A stretch of DNA of 64,000 nucleotides, from positions 1-64,000 of the forward strand of contig CAKUBI010000005.1 in the NCBI GenBank assembly GCA_934636865.1, written 5' to 3'. Under the pieces are notes generated by a model. It saw only the letters and a program-made list of their open reading frames with translations, was not told the origin of the DNA and searched no databases. This document shows, piece after piece, positions 57,887-64,000 of this stretch; positions within the stretch are counted from its first letter, which is position 1, and each line of letters begins with the position of its first letter. The stretch comes from an uncultured Oscillospiraceae bacterium (GTDB taxonomy: Bacteria > Bacillota > Clostridia > Oscillospirales > Oscillospiraceae). The position numbers were made by a program, and so were the translations under genes.

Positions 57887-59071
57887 ATGGGAAGGATCCG
57901 CGCGTTTTTAAGCGACGTGGTGCGCCAGTCGGACCTCGTGCTGCTGGCGCTGTGTGTGACCTCCACGCTCTTTGGCATGGTGCTCATCGCGAGCGCCACC
58001 TATTACCGCCACACGATGCGCTATGTGATGGTGCAGGGCTTCGGGCTGTTTCTCGGCGTGCTGCTCTATTTCTTCCTTTCGGCGGTCGATGTGGGCGAAC
58101 TGAGCAAAAAGTGGAAGTGGCTGCTGGGCTTCAACGTCGTCTTTATCCTGCTGCTGCGCTCGCCCTTCGGTCTTGCGCGCGGCGGCAACCGCGCCTGGCT
58201 CGGCGTGAACGACATCGGCGAAAGGCTCGGCGTTAAATTTCTGGAGGACTTCCCCATCACCGTCCAGCCCGCCGAGATCGTGAAGATCACCTTCATCATC
58301 CTGCTGGCGCGCCAGCTCGCGCTGCTCTCGGAAAAGCGCGACCTCACGCGCCTTGCGAATGTCATCCAGCCCACGGCGCACGCGGGGCTCATGTTCCTCT
58401 TTTACTATGTGATCTCCAAGGACGCGGGCAGCGGGCTTGTATACCTGTTCGTATTTGTCTGTATGGCGTTTGCCGCGGGCTTTGCCCTGCGGTGGATATT
58501 CCTCGGCGTCGGCGGCGCGGTGGGCGGCTTTCTGGCCGCGTGGAACCTGAACCTGCTGCGCGGCGACTGGTACGGGCGCATCAAGGTTATTCTGGACCAC
58601 AGCTACGACGTGCAGGGCAAGGGCTTCCAGCAGACGCGCGGTCTGCTGGCCCTCGGCTCGGGCGGGCTGACGGGGCAGGGGCTGTTCCACGGCACGCAGA
58701 CGCAGTCGTCCTCCAAGTGGAGCCTTCCCGAGCGGCAGACGGACTTCATCTTCTGCGTCTGCGGCGAGGAGCTGGGCTTTATCGGGTGTCTTCTTGTCAT
58801 CATCCTGCTGCTGGCCATCATCGTGCGCTGCCTGATCGTGGCGCGCGAAGCGCCCGCGCGCATGGAGAGCCTTGTGTGCGTCGGCATGGCGGGAATGCTC
58901 ATTTTCCAGACCATCGCGAACATCGGCATGTGCCTTTTTCTCCTGCCGGTCGTCGGGCTGACGCTGCCGTTTTTCAGCTACGGCGGCTCGTCGGTCGTCA
59001 CGCTGTTCGCGGCGATGGGCGTGGTGTCTGGCATCAAGAAGCGGTCGCGGCCGGAGTGGCTCGTGAACTAA
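57887..59071 (+). CDS. FtsW/RodA/SpoVE-family peptidoglycan glycosyltransferase (SEDS)
   Basis: The 394-residue SEDS protein has about ten helices and polymerises lipid II in elongation, division or sporulation. Signature segments are GGNRAWLGV, FPITVQPAEIVKITFIILLA, VISKDAGSGLVYLFVFV (with the key Asp of the family), GFQQTRGLLALGSGGLTGQG and PFFSYGGSSVVTLFAAMG. The start is the ATG at 57887, 9 nt behind AAAGGAG; the longer frame overlaps its promoter. RodA versus FtsW versus SpoVE cannot be settled without a tree, since no cognate PBP gene is adjacent. Confidence 0.94.
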   Translation: MGRIRAFLSDVVRQSDLVLLALCVTSTLFGMVLIASATYYRHTMRYVMVQGFGLFLGVLLYFFLSAVDVGELSKKWKWLLGFNVVFILLLRSPFGLARGGNRAWLGVNDIGERLGVKFLEDFPITVQPAEIVKITFIILLARQLALLSEKRDLTRLANVIQPTAHAGLMFLFYYVISKDAGSGLVYLFVFVCMAFAAGFALRWIFLGVGGAVGGFLAAWNLNLLRGDWYGRIKVILDHSYDVQGKGFQQTRGLLALGSGGLTGQGLFHGTQTQSSSKWSLPERQTDFIFCVCGEELGFIGCLLVIILLLAIIVRCLIVAREAPARMESLVCVGMAGMLIFQTIANIGMCLFLLPVVGLTLPFFSYGGSSVVTLFAAMGVVSGIKKRSRPEWLVN

Positions 59072-59076
59072 CGTTT

Positions 59077-59114
59077 CAAAAGCGAGGATTCTCACATGAG
59101 AATCCTCGCTTTTG
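59077..59114. terminator. Bidirectional terminator
   Basis: An 18-bp perfect stem (59077-59094 with 59097-59114) with a 2-nt loop, bordered by CAAAA and TTTTG. Confidence 0.9.
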
Positions 59115-59176
59115 AGTTGGGGAGCGCATTTCGCTCTGTGCCTCGCCATAGGCTCGACACTCGCTTCATGAGAAGA

Positions 59177-59292
59177 GTTTTTTGGCACGCGCATGTCGCG
59201 CCAAAAAACGATTCAAATTTATTTCGCGCCTGCGGGCGCGAAAGTCTGCGACGCTTTTTTGCGTACCTCTTGCGGATGAAAGTCTGCGACGC
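59177..59292. repeat. Cluster of small hairpins and a 15-bp direct repeat downstream of dinB
   Basis: GTTTTTTGGC/GCCAAAAAAC (59177-59209), TTTCGCGCC/GGCGCGAAA (59222-59243) and ACGC-TTTTTT-GCGT (59251-59264) form three hairpins. GAAAGTCTGCGACGC occurs twice (59240-59254 and 59278-59292). No gene is seen from 59115 to 59300. The element may end the dinB transcript or be a short dispersed repeat. Confidence 0.5.
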
Positions 59293-59300
59293 GGTTTGGA

Positions 59301-60518
59301 CTATTCGAGCTCCTTTGTGCCGCCGCCGATGGTGTCTTCGCCGGCGCCGTAGGAGATGACGCCGCGGCCGAATTTTTTGCGCAGCGTGTCCATCGCGGAC
59401 TCGACGGCCTCCTGCTTTTCCTGCTGCTTATCATCTGCACCGAAGAGGTCCATCTGGCGATAGGACTGCGCTTCCTCCGTCAGATGCAGCGCCGTGACCG
59501 AGAGCAGCCGGATGGGGTCTGGCGCTTTCCAGAGTTCCTTGGCAAGGCGGAGGGCCGTGTCGTTGATCTCGCGCATCAGATGCGTGCTGTGGCTCAGCAT
59601 CGTCTGGCGGGAAAAGACCTGAAAGCGGCTGTTCTTGATGCCGACCTGCACGCCGCCGCAGTAGAGCCCGTGGCGCCGTAGGCGCATGGCCACGCTGTCG
59701 GAGAGCAGCGAAATGCCGCGCTGCACCTCGTCCCAGCGCGTCAGGTCGCGGCGGAAGGTCGTCGAATTGCCGACGGATTTGATCGGCTCGCGGTCAGCCT
59801 CCCCGCGCACGGGGGAGGTATCAAGACCATTGGCGTAGCGGTAGAGCTGCGCGCCCATCTTGCCCATCAGCGTTTCGAGCATCTCCTCGCTGCACTTACT
59901 CAGCTCGCCGATGGTGCGCACGCCGTAGCGCCCGAGCAGCTCCTGCGCGCTGCGCCCGACGAACAGAAGGTCACCCACCGGCAGGGGATAGACGATCTCC
60001 TGCCAGTTTTCGCGCGCGATGACGGTCGTGGCGTCGGGCTTTTTATAGTCGCTGCCGAGTTTGGCAAAGACCTTGTTGAACGACACGCCGACCGAGATCG
60101 TTAGCCCGAACTCGCGCCGGATACGCTCGCGCAGCGTGTCGGCGAGCGTGCGTGCGTCCATGCCGAAAAGGTGCAGGGAATTGGTCACGTCCAGCCAGCT
60201 CTCGTCGATGCCGAACGGCTCGACAAGGTCGGTGTATTCGCCGTAAACGGCGTTGATCTTTTTGGAGTACTCGGCGTAGAGCCGGTGGTGCGGCGGCAGC
60301 AGGATCAGGCCGGGGCACTTCTGCCGGGCCTTCCAGATCGTCTCCGCCGTTTTGACGCCGCAGCGCTTGGCCGGTTCGTTTTTGGCCAGAATGATGCCGT
60401 GGCGCTCCGTCGGGTCGCCGCAGACCGCGACGGGCAGCGCCCTGAGCTCAGGATGGCTCAAAAGCTCGCAGGAGGCGTAAAAGCAGTTGCAGTCGCAGTG
60501 CAGGATGATGCGGTCCAT
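59301..60518 (-). CDS. dinB: DNA polymerase IV (Y-family, DinB)
   Basis: The 405-residue translesion polymerase has the N-terminal DCNCFYASCELL acidic site, the palm motif FGIDESWLDVT (Asp-Glu pair), the helix-hairpin-helix region VGRSAQELLGRYGVRTIGEL and a C-terminal little-finger domain. A beta-clamp-binding motif QMDLFG lies near the C-terminus. The ATG at 60518 is 6 nt after GAGGTG; the GTG at 60527 is part of that ribosome site. Its promoter overlaps a degenerate LexA-like box, consistent with SOS control. Call is firm. Confidence 0.96.
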   Translation of the reverse strand: MDRIILHCDCNCFYASCELLSHPELRALPVAVCGDPTERHGIILAKNEPAKRCGVKTAETIWKARQKCPGLILLPPHHRLYAEYSKKINAVYGEYTDLVEPFGIDESWLDVTNSLHLFGMDARTLADTLRERIRREFGLTISVGVSFNKVFAKLGSDYKKPDATTVIARENWQEIVYPLPVGDLLFVGRSAQELLGRYGVRTIGELSKCSEEMLETLMGKMGAQLYRYANGLDTSPVRGEADREPIKSVGNSTTFRRDLTRWDEVQRGISLLSDSVAMRLRRHGLYCGGVQVGIKNSRFQVFSRQTMLSHSTHLMREINDTALRLAKELWKAPDPIRLLSVTALHLTEEAQSYRQMDLFGADDKQQEKQEAVESAMDTLRKKFGRGVISYGAGEDTIGGGTKELE

Positions 60519-60541
60519 CGCGTTCACCTCGTTTCAGCAGC

Positions 60542-60570
60542 AGTTTACCACAGAATACGGTATAGAACAA
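60542..60570 (-). promoter_or_regulatory. Promoter of dinB with possible SOS box
   Basis: On the minus strand TTGTTC (60565-60570) is 17 bp from TAAACT (60542-60547), with TGG before it (extended -10). The -35 lies in GAAACGCTTGTTC, which resembles the Gram-positive LexA box GAACN4GTTC with mismatches. Confidence 0.55.
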
Positions 60571-60584
60571 GCGTTTCAAAAGAA

Positions 60585-60615
60585 AAAGCGTCCGGCAGAG
60601 CCTGCCGGACGCTTT
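60585..60615 (-). terminator. Terminator of coaW
   Basis: AAAGCGTCCGGCAG and CTGCCGGACGCTTT form a 14-bp stem around a 3-nt loop, with a T run on the minus strand. Confidence 0.9.
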
Positions 60616-60626
60616 CTGCGTCAGAT

Positions 60627-61457
60627 TCAGTTTCCGTTCACGCTGTGCAGCGCCGCGCCGATGGCGGTTGCAAACGTGGCGTTTTCGGGAATAATAAAGT
60701 CCACGCCGTAGAGCTGCTTGAACAGCTCGAACGTCGATCTCGCGGGCGGCAGCATCGTCAGCGCGCCTGTGAGCACGACCGTGTCCGTGCCGCAGCACTT
60801 GCACGCGAGCACCGACATCGTGCCGATGGACTGCAGAACGAGATTGACGATGCCGAGCATCTTGTCTGACGGCGTCGCGTCGTCGGCGACCTTGGCGAAG
60901 TTCGCCGCCGTGGCCTCGGGCGGAAGGTCGCCCACCTGCTCGCGGGAAAGGTCGGCCATCGTCAGGTCGATGTGGCTGAGATCGCCGTCCTGGCAGAGCT
61001 TGCGGATGAGCGCGTACTGGTGCACGCCGGTCGTCAGCGAGCTTAAGCCTGCGAGCGTGCCGCCGCCCACGCCGCTGCCGATCAGGTGGCGCACCTCCTG
61101 GCCCTTGCAGGCCCAGAGGAAGGACGTGCCCGTACCCATGCTCACAACGACCGCGTGGTCCTTGCCCGAGAGGGCGAGACCGCCTGCGCCGACGGAGGGG
61201 AACTCAAGGACCTTGATGGTCTTTACGCCGTAAATGTCGCCGTCCACATACGAAGAGCCCACGCCCGTGAGCGCGATGTGGCGGATATCGGAAAGCTGCA
61301 GGTCGTGCGTCGTGAGGAAGTTACCCATCGCGCCGTAGAGCGAGGTGAGCGGGTCCTCGGCCTTGACGCGCAGCATGTCAATGACCGAAAGGTCGGGGGC
61401 AAGACCGACGATCTTCGTGGAAGAGCCGCCGATGTCGATGCCTAAGATAACACCCAT
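60627..61457 (-). CDS. coaW: Type II pantothenate kinase
   Basis: The 276-residue ASKHA kinase phosphorylates pantothenate, the first step to coenzyme A. It begins MGVILGIDIGGSSTKIVGL (phosphate-1 loop) and has VVVSMGTGTSFLWA and the HLIGSGVGGGTLAGLSSL loop that mark the CoaW/eukaryote-like type II enzymes, not CoaA or CoaX. Its promoter's -35 and spacer lie in the left copy of the 25-bp repeat. It is a single gene between terminators. Confidence 0.93.
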   Translation of the reverse strand: MGVILGIDIGGSSTKIVGLAPDLSVIDMLRVKAEDPLTSLYGAMGNFLTTHDLQLSDIRHIALTGVGSSYVDGDIYGVKTIKVLEFPSVGAGGLALSGKDHAVVVSMGTGTSFLWACKGQEVRHLIGSGVGGGTLAGLSSLTTGVHQYALIRKLCQDGDLSHIDLTMADLSREQVGDLPPEATAANFAKVADDATPSDKMLGIVNLVLQSIGTMSVLACKCCGTDTVVLTGALTMLPPARSTFELFKQLYGVDFIIPENATFATAIGAALHSVNGN

Positions 61458-61510
61458 GATAAGATGCTCCGTTTCTATTTTTCTGTGTCCGCGCCCGCGC
61501 GGTTTGCTTT

Positions 61511-61539
61511 ATCATAGGGGACAGGCCGCGTAAAGTCAA
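61511..61539 (-). promoter_or_regulatory. Promoter of coaW
   Basis: On the minus strand TTGACT (61534-61539) is 17 bp from TATGAT (61511-61516). The hexamer -35 and the whole spacer are inside the 25-bp direct repeat; the right-hand repeat copy has the -35 but no -10. Confidence 0.75.
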
Positions 61540-61540
61540 G
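61516..61540. repeat. 25-bp direct repeat, left copy
   Basis: AGGGGACAGGCCGC followed by GTAAAGTCAAG is identical to 62629-62653, 1113 bp away. The flanking bases differ on both sides. Together the copies bracket the XRE/secreted-protein module. Confidence 0.9.
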
Positions 61541-61544
61541 TAAA

Positions 61545-61581
61545 AAAGCGGGCTGACAGACGAAAACGGTCAGCCCGCTTT
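61545..61581 (-). terminator. Terminator of XRE/secreted-protein module
   Basis: AAAGCGGGCTGAC and GTCAGCCCGCTTT form a 13-bp stem with an 11-nt loop; TTTTTT follows on the minus strand. Confidence 0.9.
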
Positions 61582-61636
61582 AGAATTGAATCAAAACGCG
61601 GCGGCAAGGGGGAACGATTCGATCTGACTTTCGGTT

Positions 61637-61933
61637 TTACTTCAAAGGACATAGAACGGAGTCGGTGTCTGTGTCGGGAACATCAAAAGAAAATTCCCTT
61701 GTTACTCCGTTTACTTCTTCTTTAATGGTAATTTTATTGCCTTGGCGGGTGAGAATAGAACTTTCGTTTTCACCAGATACGGTTATAGTGAGACCGGAGT
61801 TCCTTGATGAACTGCGGCTGATTTTAAAGCTTTTACCGTCGATGACAACTGTTTCGACCTGAGAGGAAACATCGAAAATGCAGAGAACGGAAAGCATGGC
61901 AATGACCAAAAGGATCGAAATCGCTTTTTTCAT
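61637..61933 (-). CDS. Small secreted protein, 98 residues
   Basis: The protein starts MKKAISILLVIAMLSVLCIF, a signal peptide or membrane anchor, followed by a ~70-residue beta-rich domain (VVIDGKSFKISRSSSRNSG, ITIKEEVNGVTREFSFDVPD) and a Cys near the end. The Cys18 context (SVLCIF) is not a good lipobox. AAGGAGG lies 9 nt upstream. It follows the XRE gene on the same strand and both are clearly more AT-rich than the neighbours, suggesting joint acquisition. No family is recognised. Confidence 0.75.
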   Translation of the reverse strand: MKKAISILLVIAMLSVLCIFDVSSQVETVVIDGKSFKISRSSSRNSGLTITVSGENESSILTRQGNKITIKEEVNGVTREFSFDVPDTDTDSVLCPLK

Positions 61934-62045
61934 GATGAATTCCCTCCTTGATTGGATTTTAATAATTGATACCGGTCACGCCAATCGCAGATTTGCAGTA
62001 TTTCGGATGGTAAGTTTATAGTTTCCGCGAGTTTCAACTCCAACG

Positions 62046-62477
62046 TTACCATTCCAGATCGAATTCGTCTCCCTGCTCGGGGTCTAATGCTGTAACGTGA
62101 GTATCTTTGGTTGAAATTGCGGCGCTGTGTTGGCGCTCGGCGAGATAAGCGCCAAGGAAACAACCGATCACAAGGGTCAGTGCGGCAAGGGCTGCGATCA
62201 AAAGAATGACTTTGCGGTTGGAAGCGTGCTGCCTGTTGATACTTGCGGGGGATGGCTCCCCGGCAGGGAGCGTCTGGGTGTTTTGGCAACCGAGAAGTTC
62301 GTCGATGCTTACTTGATACAGCTTGCTTATTGCCAGCAGATTGTCCGTTGTTGGAACCGCAATGCCCGATTCCCATTTGGAGATCGACTGACGGGAAATG
62401 TTTAATTTTTCTGCGACAGCTGCCTGCGACAGGCCGCGTTCTTTCCGCAGCAGTGTGAGCGTTTCGTGAAGTTCCAT
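62046..62477 (-). CDS. XRE-family regulator with C-terminal membrane anchor
   Basis: The 143-residue protein has a Cro/CI helix-turn-helix (RKERGLSQAAVAEKLNISRQ, then SISKWESGIAVPTTDNLLAI) and one membrane helix (about residues 89-110, VILLIAALAALTLVIGCFLG), then an acidic extracytoplasmic tail. The layout suggests a membrane-bound regulator sensing an outside or envelope signal. The secreted protein gene follows 112 nt downstream and may be its partner or target. A TGTAA/TTACA dyad upstream may be its binding site. Confidence 0.88.
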   Translation of the reverse strand: MELHETLTLLRKERGLSQAAVAEKLNISRQSISKWESGIAVPTTDNLLAISKLYQVSIDELLGCQNTQTLPAGEPSPASINRQHASNRKVILLIAALAALTLVIGCFLGAYLAERQHSAAISTKDTHVTALDPEQGDEFDLEW

Positions 62478-62520
62478 TTGTTCTCTCTTTCACTATTATT
62501 TTACAGAATCTGGAGAAAAA

Positions 62521-62542
62521 TGTAAGCCGCTTCGGGTTTACA
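62521..62542. promoter_or_regulatory. TGTAA-N12-TTACA dyad upstream of XRE gene
   Basis: TGTAA (62521-62525) and TTACA (62538-62542) are inverted; further TTTACA and TGTAA half-sites flank them (62510-62515, 62546-62550). On the minus strand they surround TTACAT-16-TAAAAT, a possible promoter. This fits an autoregulated XRE gene. Confidence 0.4.
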
Positions 62543-62628
62543 TCCTGTAACCGCCTGGTTGCGGCGGGCGCATATGCAGAGATTTTCTGCCTTGATTATA
62601 TCAAATCCCCTCTAAACGTCAACCGAGA

Positions 62629-62653
62629 AGGGGACAGGCCGCGTAAAGTCAAG
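62629..62653. repeat. 25-bp direct repeat, right copy
   Basis: Identical to 61516-61540. It lies 29 bp before the pncB promoter and contains an orphan TTGACT -35 without a -10. Confidence 0.9.
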
Positions 62654-62681
62654 CCGAAATGGGGAAAAACGTCCAAAAGCC

Positions 62682-62710
62682 TTGCTTTCTCTGGGCTCAC
62701 AGGATATAAT
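62682..62710 (+). promoter_or_regulatory. Promoter of pncB
   Basis: TTGCTT (62682-62687) is 17 bp from a perfect TATAAT (62705-62710). Confidence 0.75.
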
Positions 62711-62762
62711 GCCCATATTACAAGGCGCGGCACAGTCCGCGCCGTGACACTATGAGGTGACT

Positions 62763-64000
62763 ATGAAGACCGATCAGAAGCTGAATATGACCATGCTCTG
62801 CGACTTTTACGAGCTGACCATGGGCAATGGTTACTTGAAAGCCGGATTCCAGGATCGCATTACCTATTTCGACGTTTATTTCCGCTCCGTGCCTGACGGC
62901 GGCGGCTACGCCATCGCCGCAGGGCTCGACCAGCTGATCGACTATATCGAAGATTTGCACTTTGACGAGCAGGACATTGAATACCTCCGCGGCCGCAATA
63001 TGTTCTGCGAGGAGTTCCTTGACTACCTTGCGAACTTCCACTTCAGCGGCGACATTTACGCCGTGCCCGAGGGCACGCCCGTGTTCCCGAAGGAGCCGAT
63101 GGTCGTTGTGCGCGCGCCCGCGATCGAGGCGCAGCTGCTCGAGACCTTCGCCCTGCTGACCGTCAACCACCAGAGCCTGATCGCCACCAAGGCCAACCGC
63201 ATCGTCCGTGCCGCCAAGGGCCGCGCCGTGATGGAGTTCGGCTCCCGCCGCGCGCAGGGCTCCGCCGCCGCCATTGACGGCGCGCGCGCCGCCTACATCG
63301 CCGGCTGCTGCGGCACCGCCTGCACCATTTCCGACCAGCTTTACGGCACGCCCGCGCTCGGCACGATGGCCCACGCCTGGGTGCAGATGTTCGACAACGA
63401 GTACGACGCCTTTGCGACCTATTGCAAACTCTACCCGCAGAACGCCGTTCTGCTCGTGGACACCTATAATACGCTCAAATCCGGCATCCCGAACGCCATC
63501 AGGGCCTTCAACGATGTGCTGAAGCCCATGGGCATCAAAAAGTGCGGCATCCGCCTCGACAGCGGCGACATCGCCTACCTGTCCCGCAAGGCGCGCAAGA
63601 TGCTCGACGACGCGGGCTGGGAGAGCTGCACCATCACCGTTTCAAACTCGCTCGACGAGTACCTCATTCAGGATCTCTGGATGCAGGATGCGAAGATCGA
63701 TGCCTTCGGCGTCGGCGAGCGTCTCATCACGGCCAAGAGCGAGCCGGTCTTCGGCTGCGTCTACAAGCTTGTCGCTGTGGAGAATGAAAAGGGCGAGGTC
63801 ATCCCCAAGATCAAGATCAGCGAGAACGTCGGCAAGATCACGACGCCGCACTTTAAAAAGCTCTACCGCTTCTACGGCCGCGACACCGGCAAGGCCATCG
63901 CCGACTATCTCACCGTTTACGACGAGACCGTGGACGACAGCCAGAACCTCGAGATCTTCGATCCCGACGCCACCTGGAAGCGCAAGGAGGTCTACCACTT
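62763..64000 (+). CDS. pncB: Nicotinate phosphoribosyltransferase, 3' end outside window
   Basis: The open frame starts at ATG behind GAGGTGACT and runs to the end of the window without a stop (412 codons seen). It begins MKTDQKLNMTMLCDFYELTM, the typical start of clostridial PncB, and keeps VMEFGSRRAQGSAAAIDGAR, the HAWVQMFDNEYDAF loop with the conserved His, VDTYNTLKSGIPNAI, and LDSGDIAYLSRKAR, the phosphoribosyl site. It converts nicotinate and PRPP to NaMN in NAD salvage. The family is ~480 residues, so roughly 70 are missing. Confidence 0.96.
   Translation, partial: MKTDQKLNMTMLCDFYELTMGNGYLKAGFQDRITYFDVYFRSVPDGGGYAIAAGLDQLIDYIEDLHFDEQDIEYLRGRNMFCEEFLDYLANFHFSGDIYAVPEGTPVFPKEPMVVVRAPAIEAQLLETFALLTVNHQSLIATKANRIVRAAKGRAVMEFGSRRAQGSAAAIDGARAAYIAGCCGTACTISDQLYGTPALGTMAHAWVQMFDNEYDAFATYCKLYPQNAVLLVDTYNTLKSGIPNAIRAFNDVLKPMGIKKCGIRLDSGDIAYLSRKARKMLDDAGWESCTITVSNSLDEYLIQDLWMQDAKIDAFGVGERLITAKSEPVFGCVYKLVAVENEKGEVIPKIKISENVGKITTPHFKKLYRFYGRDTGKAIADYLTVYDETVDDSQNLEIFDPDATWKRKEVYH

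Noticed and set aside
1..64000. CRISPR arrays, rRNA genes, insertion-sequence transposases, classical riboswitches
   Set aside because: I looked for regular repeat-spacer patterns, rRNA cores, DDE transposases and common riboswitch cores by eye and found none; a weak riboswitch could still be missed without covariance search.

Overview
The window looks like chromosome of a GC-rich (roughly 60% by eye) anaerobic Firmicute, most likely a gut Oscillospiraceae-type Clostridium relative. The reasons are large secreted proteins ending in SLH repeats, strong AAGGAGG ribosome sites, TTGACA/TATAAT promoters, a bile-salt-hydrolase-type enzyme and many AraC/LuxR/GntR-controlled sugar operons. The genus is inferred, not proven. 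No prophage, transposase, rRNA or CRISPR array is visible.

Layout. 0-9 kb: the end of an AraC regulator, a structured non-coding stretch with a tRNA 3'-half-like fragment, then a 2228-residue secreted subtilase with dockerin-like, Ig-like, cohesin-like and SLH modules. 9-14 kb: a CNNM/CorC transporter behind a leader peptide and terminator-like hairpin, two small regulator/acetyltransferase genes, a deletion chimera of a MATE pump with a second gene, tRNA-Leu(UAG) and a FliB-type protein. 14-18 kb: a secreted GH24-SLH-GH25 double lysozyme and a DUF362 protein. 17.8-28.4 kb: a continuous minus-strand block holding a LuxR/MalT-type regulator, a DUF2442 protein, three lipoproteins, two DUF3137-like membrane proteins, a tiny membrane protein and a MoxR-ATPase/VWA pair.

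28.6-38.4 kb: a carbohydrate or polyol catabolic locus with a split transketolase, a GPH symporter, three medium-chain dehydrogenases, an MFS carrier and a divergent AraC activator. 38.4-41.1 kb: a choloylglycine-hydrolase-family enzyme and a Na+-dependent NSS transporter. 41.5-43.9 kb: a decayed secreted-protein gene. 44-51 kb: a second catabolic locus with a tripartite TRAP carrier, a second split transketolase, a ketopantoate-reductase-family enzyme and a GntR/FadR regulator. The TRAP and transketolase promoters carry the same 13-bp motif at the same distance from the -10 box, so they are probably co-regulated.

51-64 kb: mostly housekeeping genes (LOG-family hydrolase, EamA permease, MGMT-like protein, DUF554, PPIase, upp, tsaB, tsaE, FtsW/RodA, DNA polymerase IV, type II pantothenate kinase, nicotinate phosphoribosyltransferase running off the window). 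Between coaW and pncB lies a lower-GC regulator/secreted-protein module bracketed by a 25-bp direct repeat that contains the -35 and spacer of the coaW promoter. Gene decay recurs: a MATE/other-gene chimera, a frameshifted secreted protein, a frameshifted micro-membrane protein and a TcdA-like remnant with an internal deletion.
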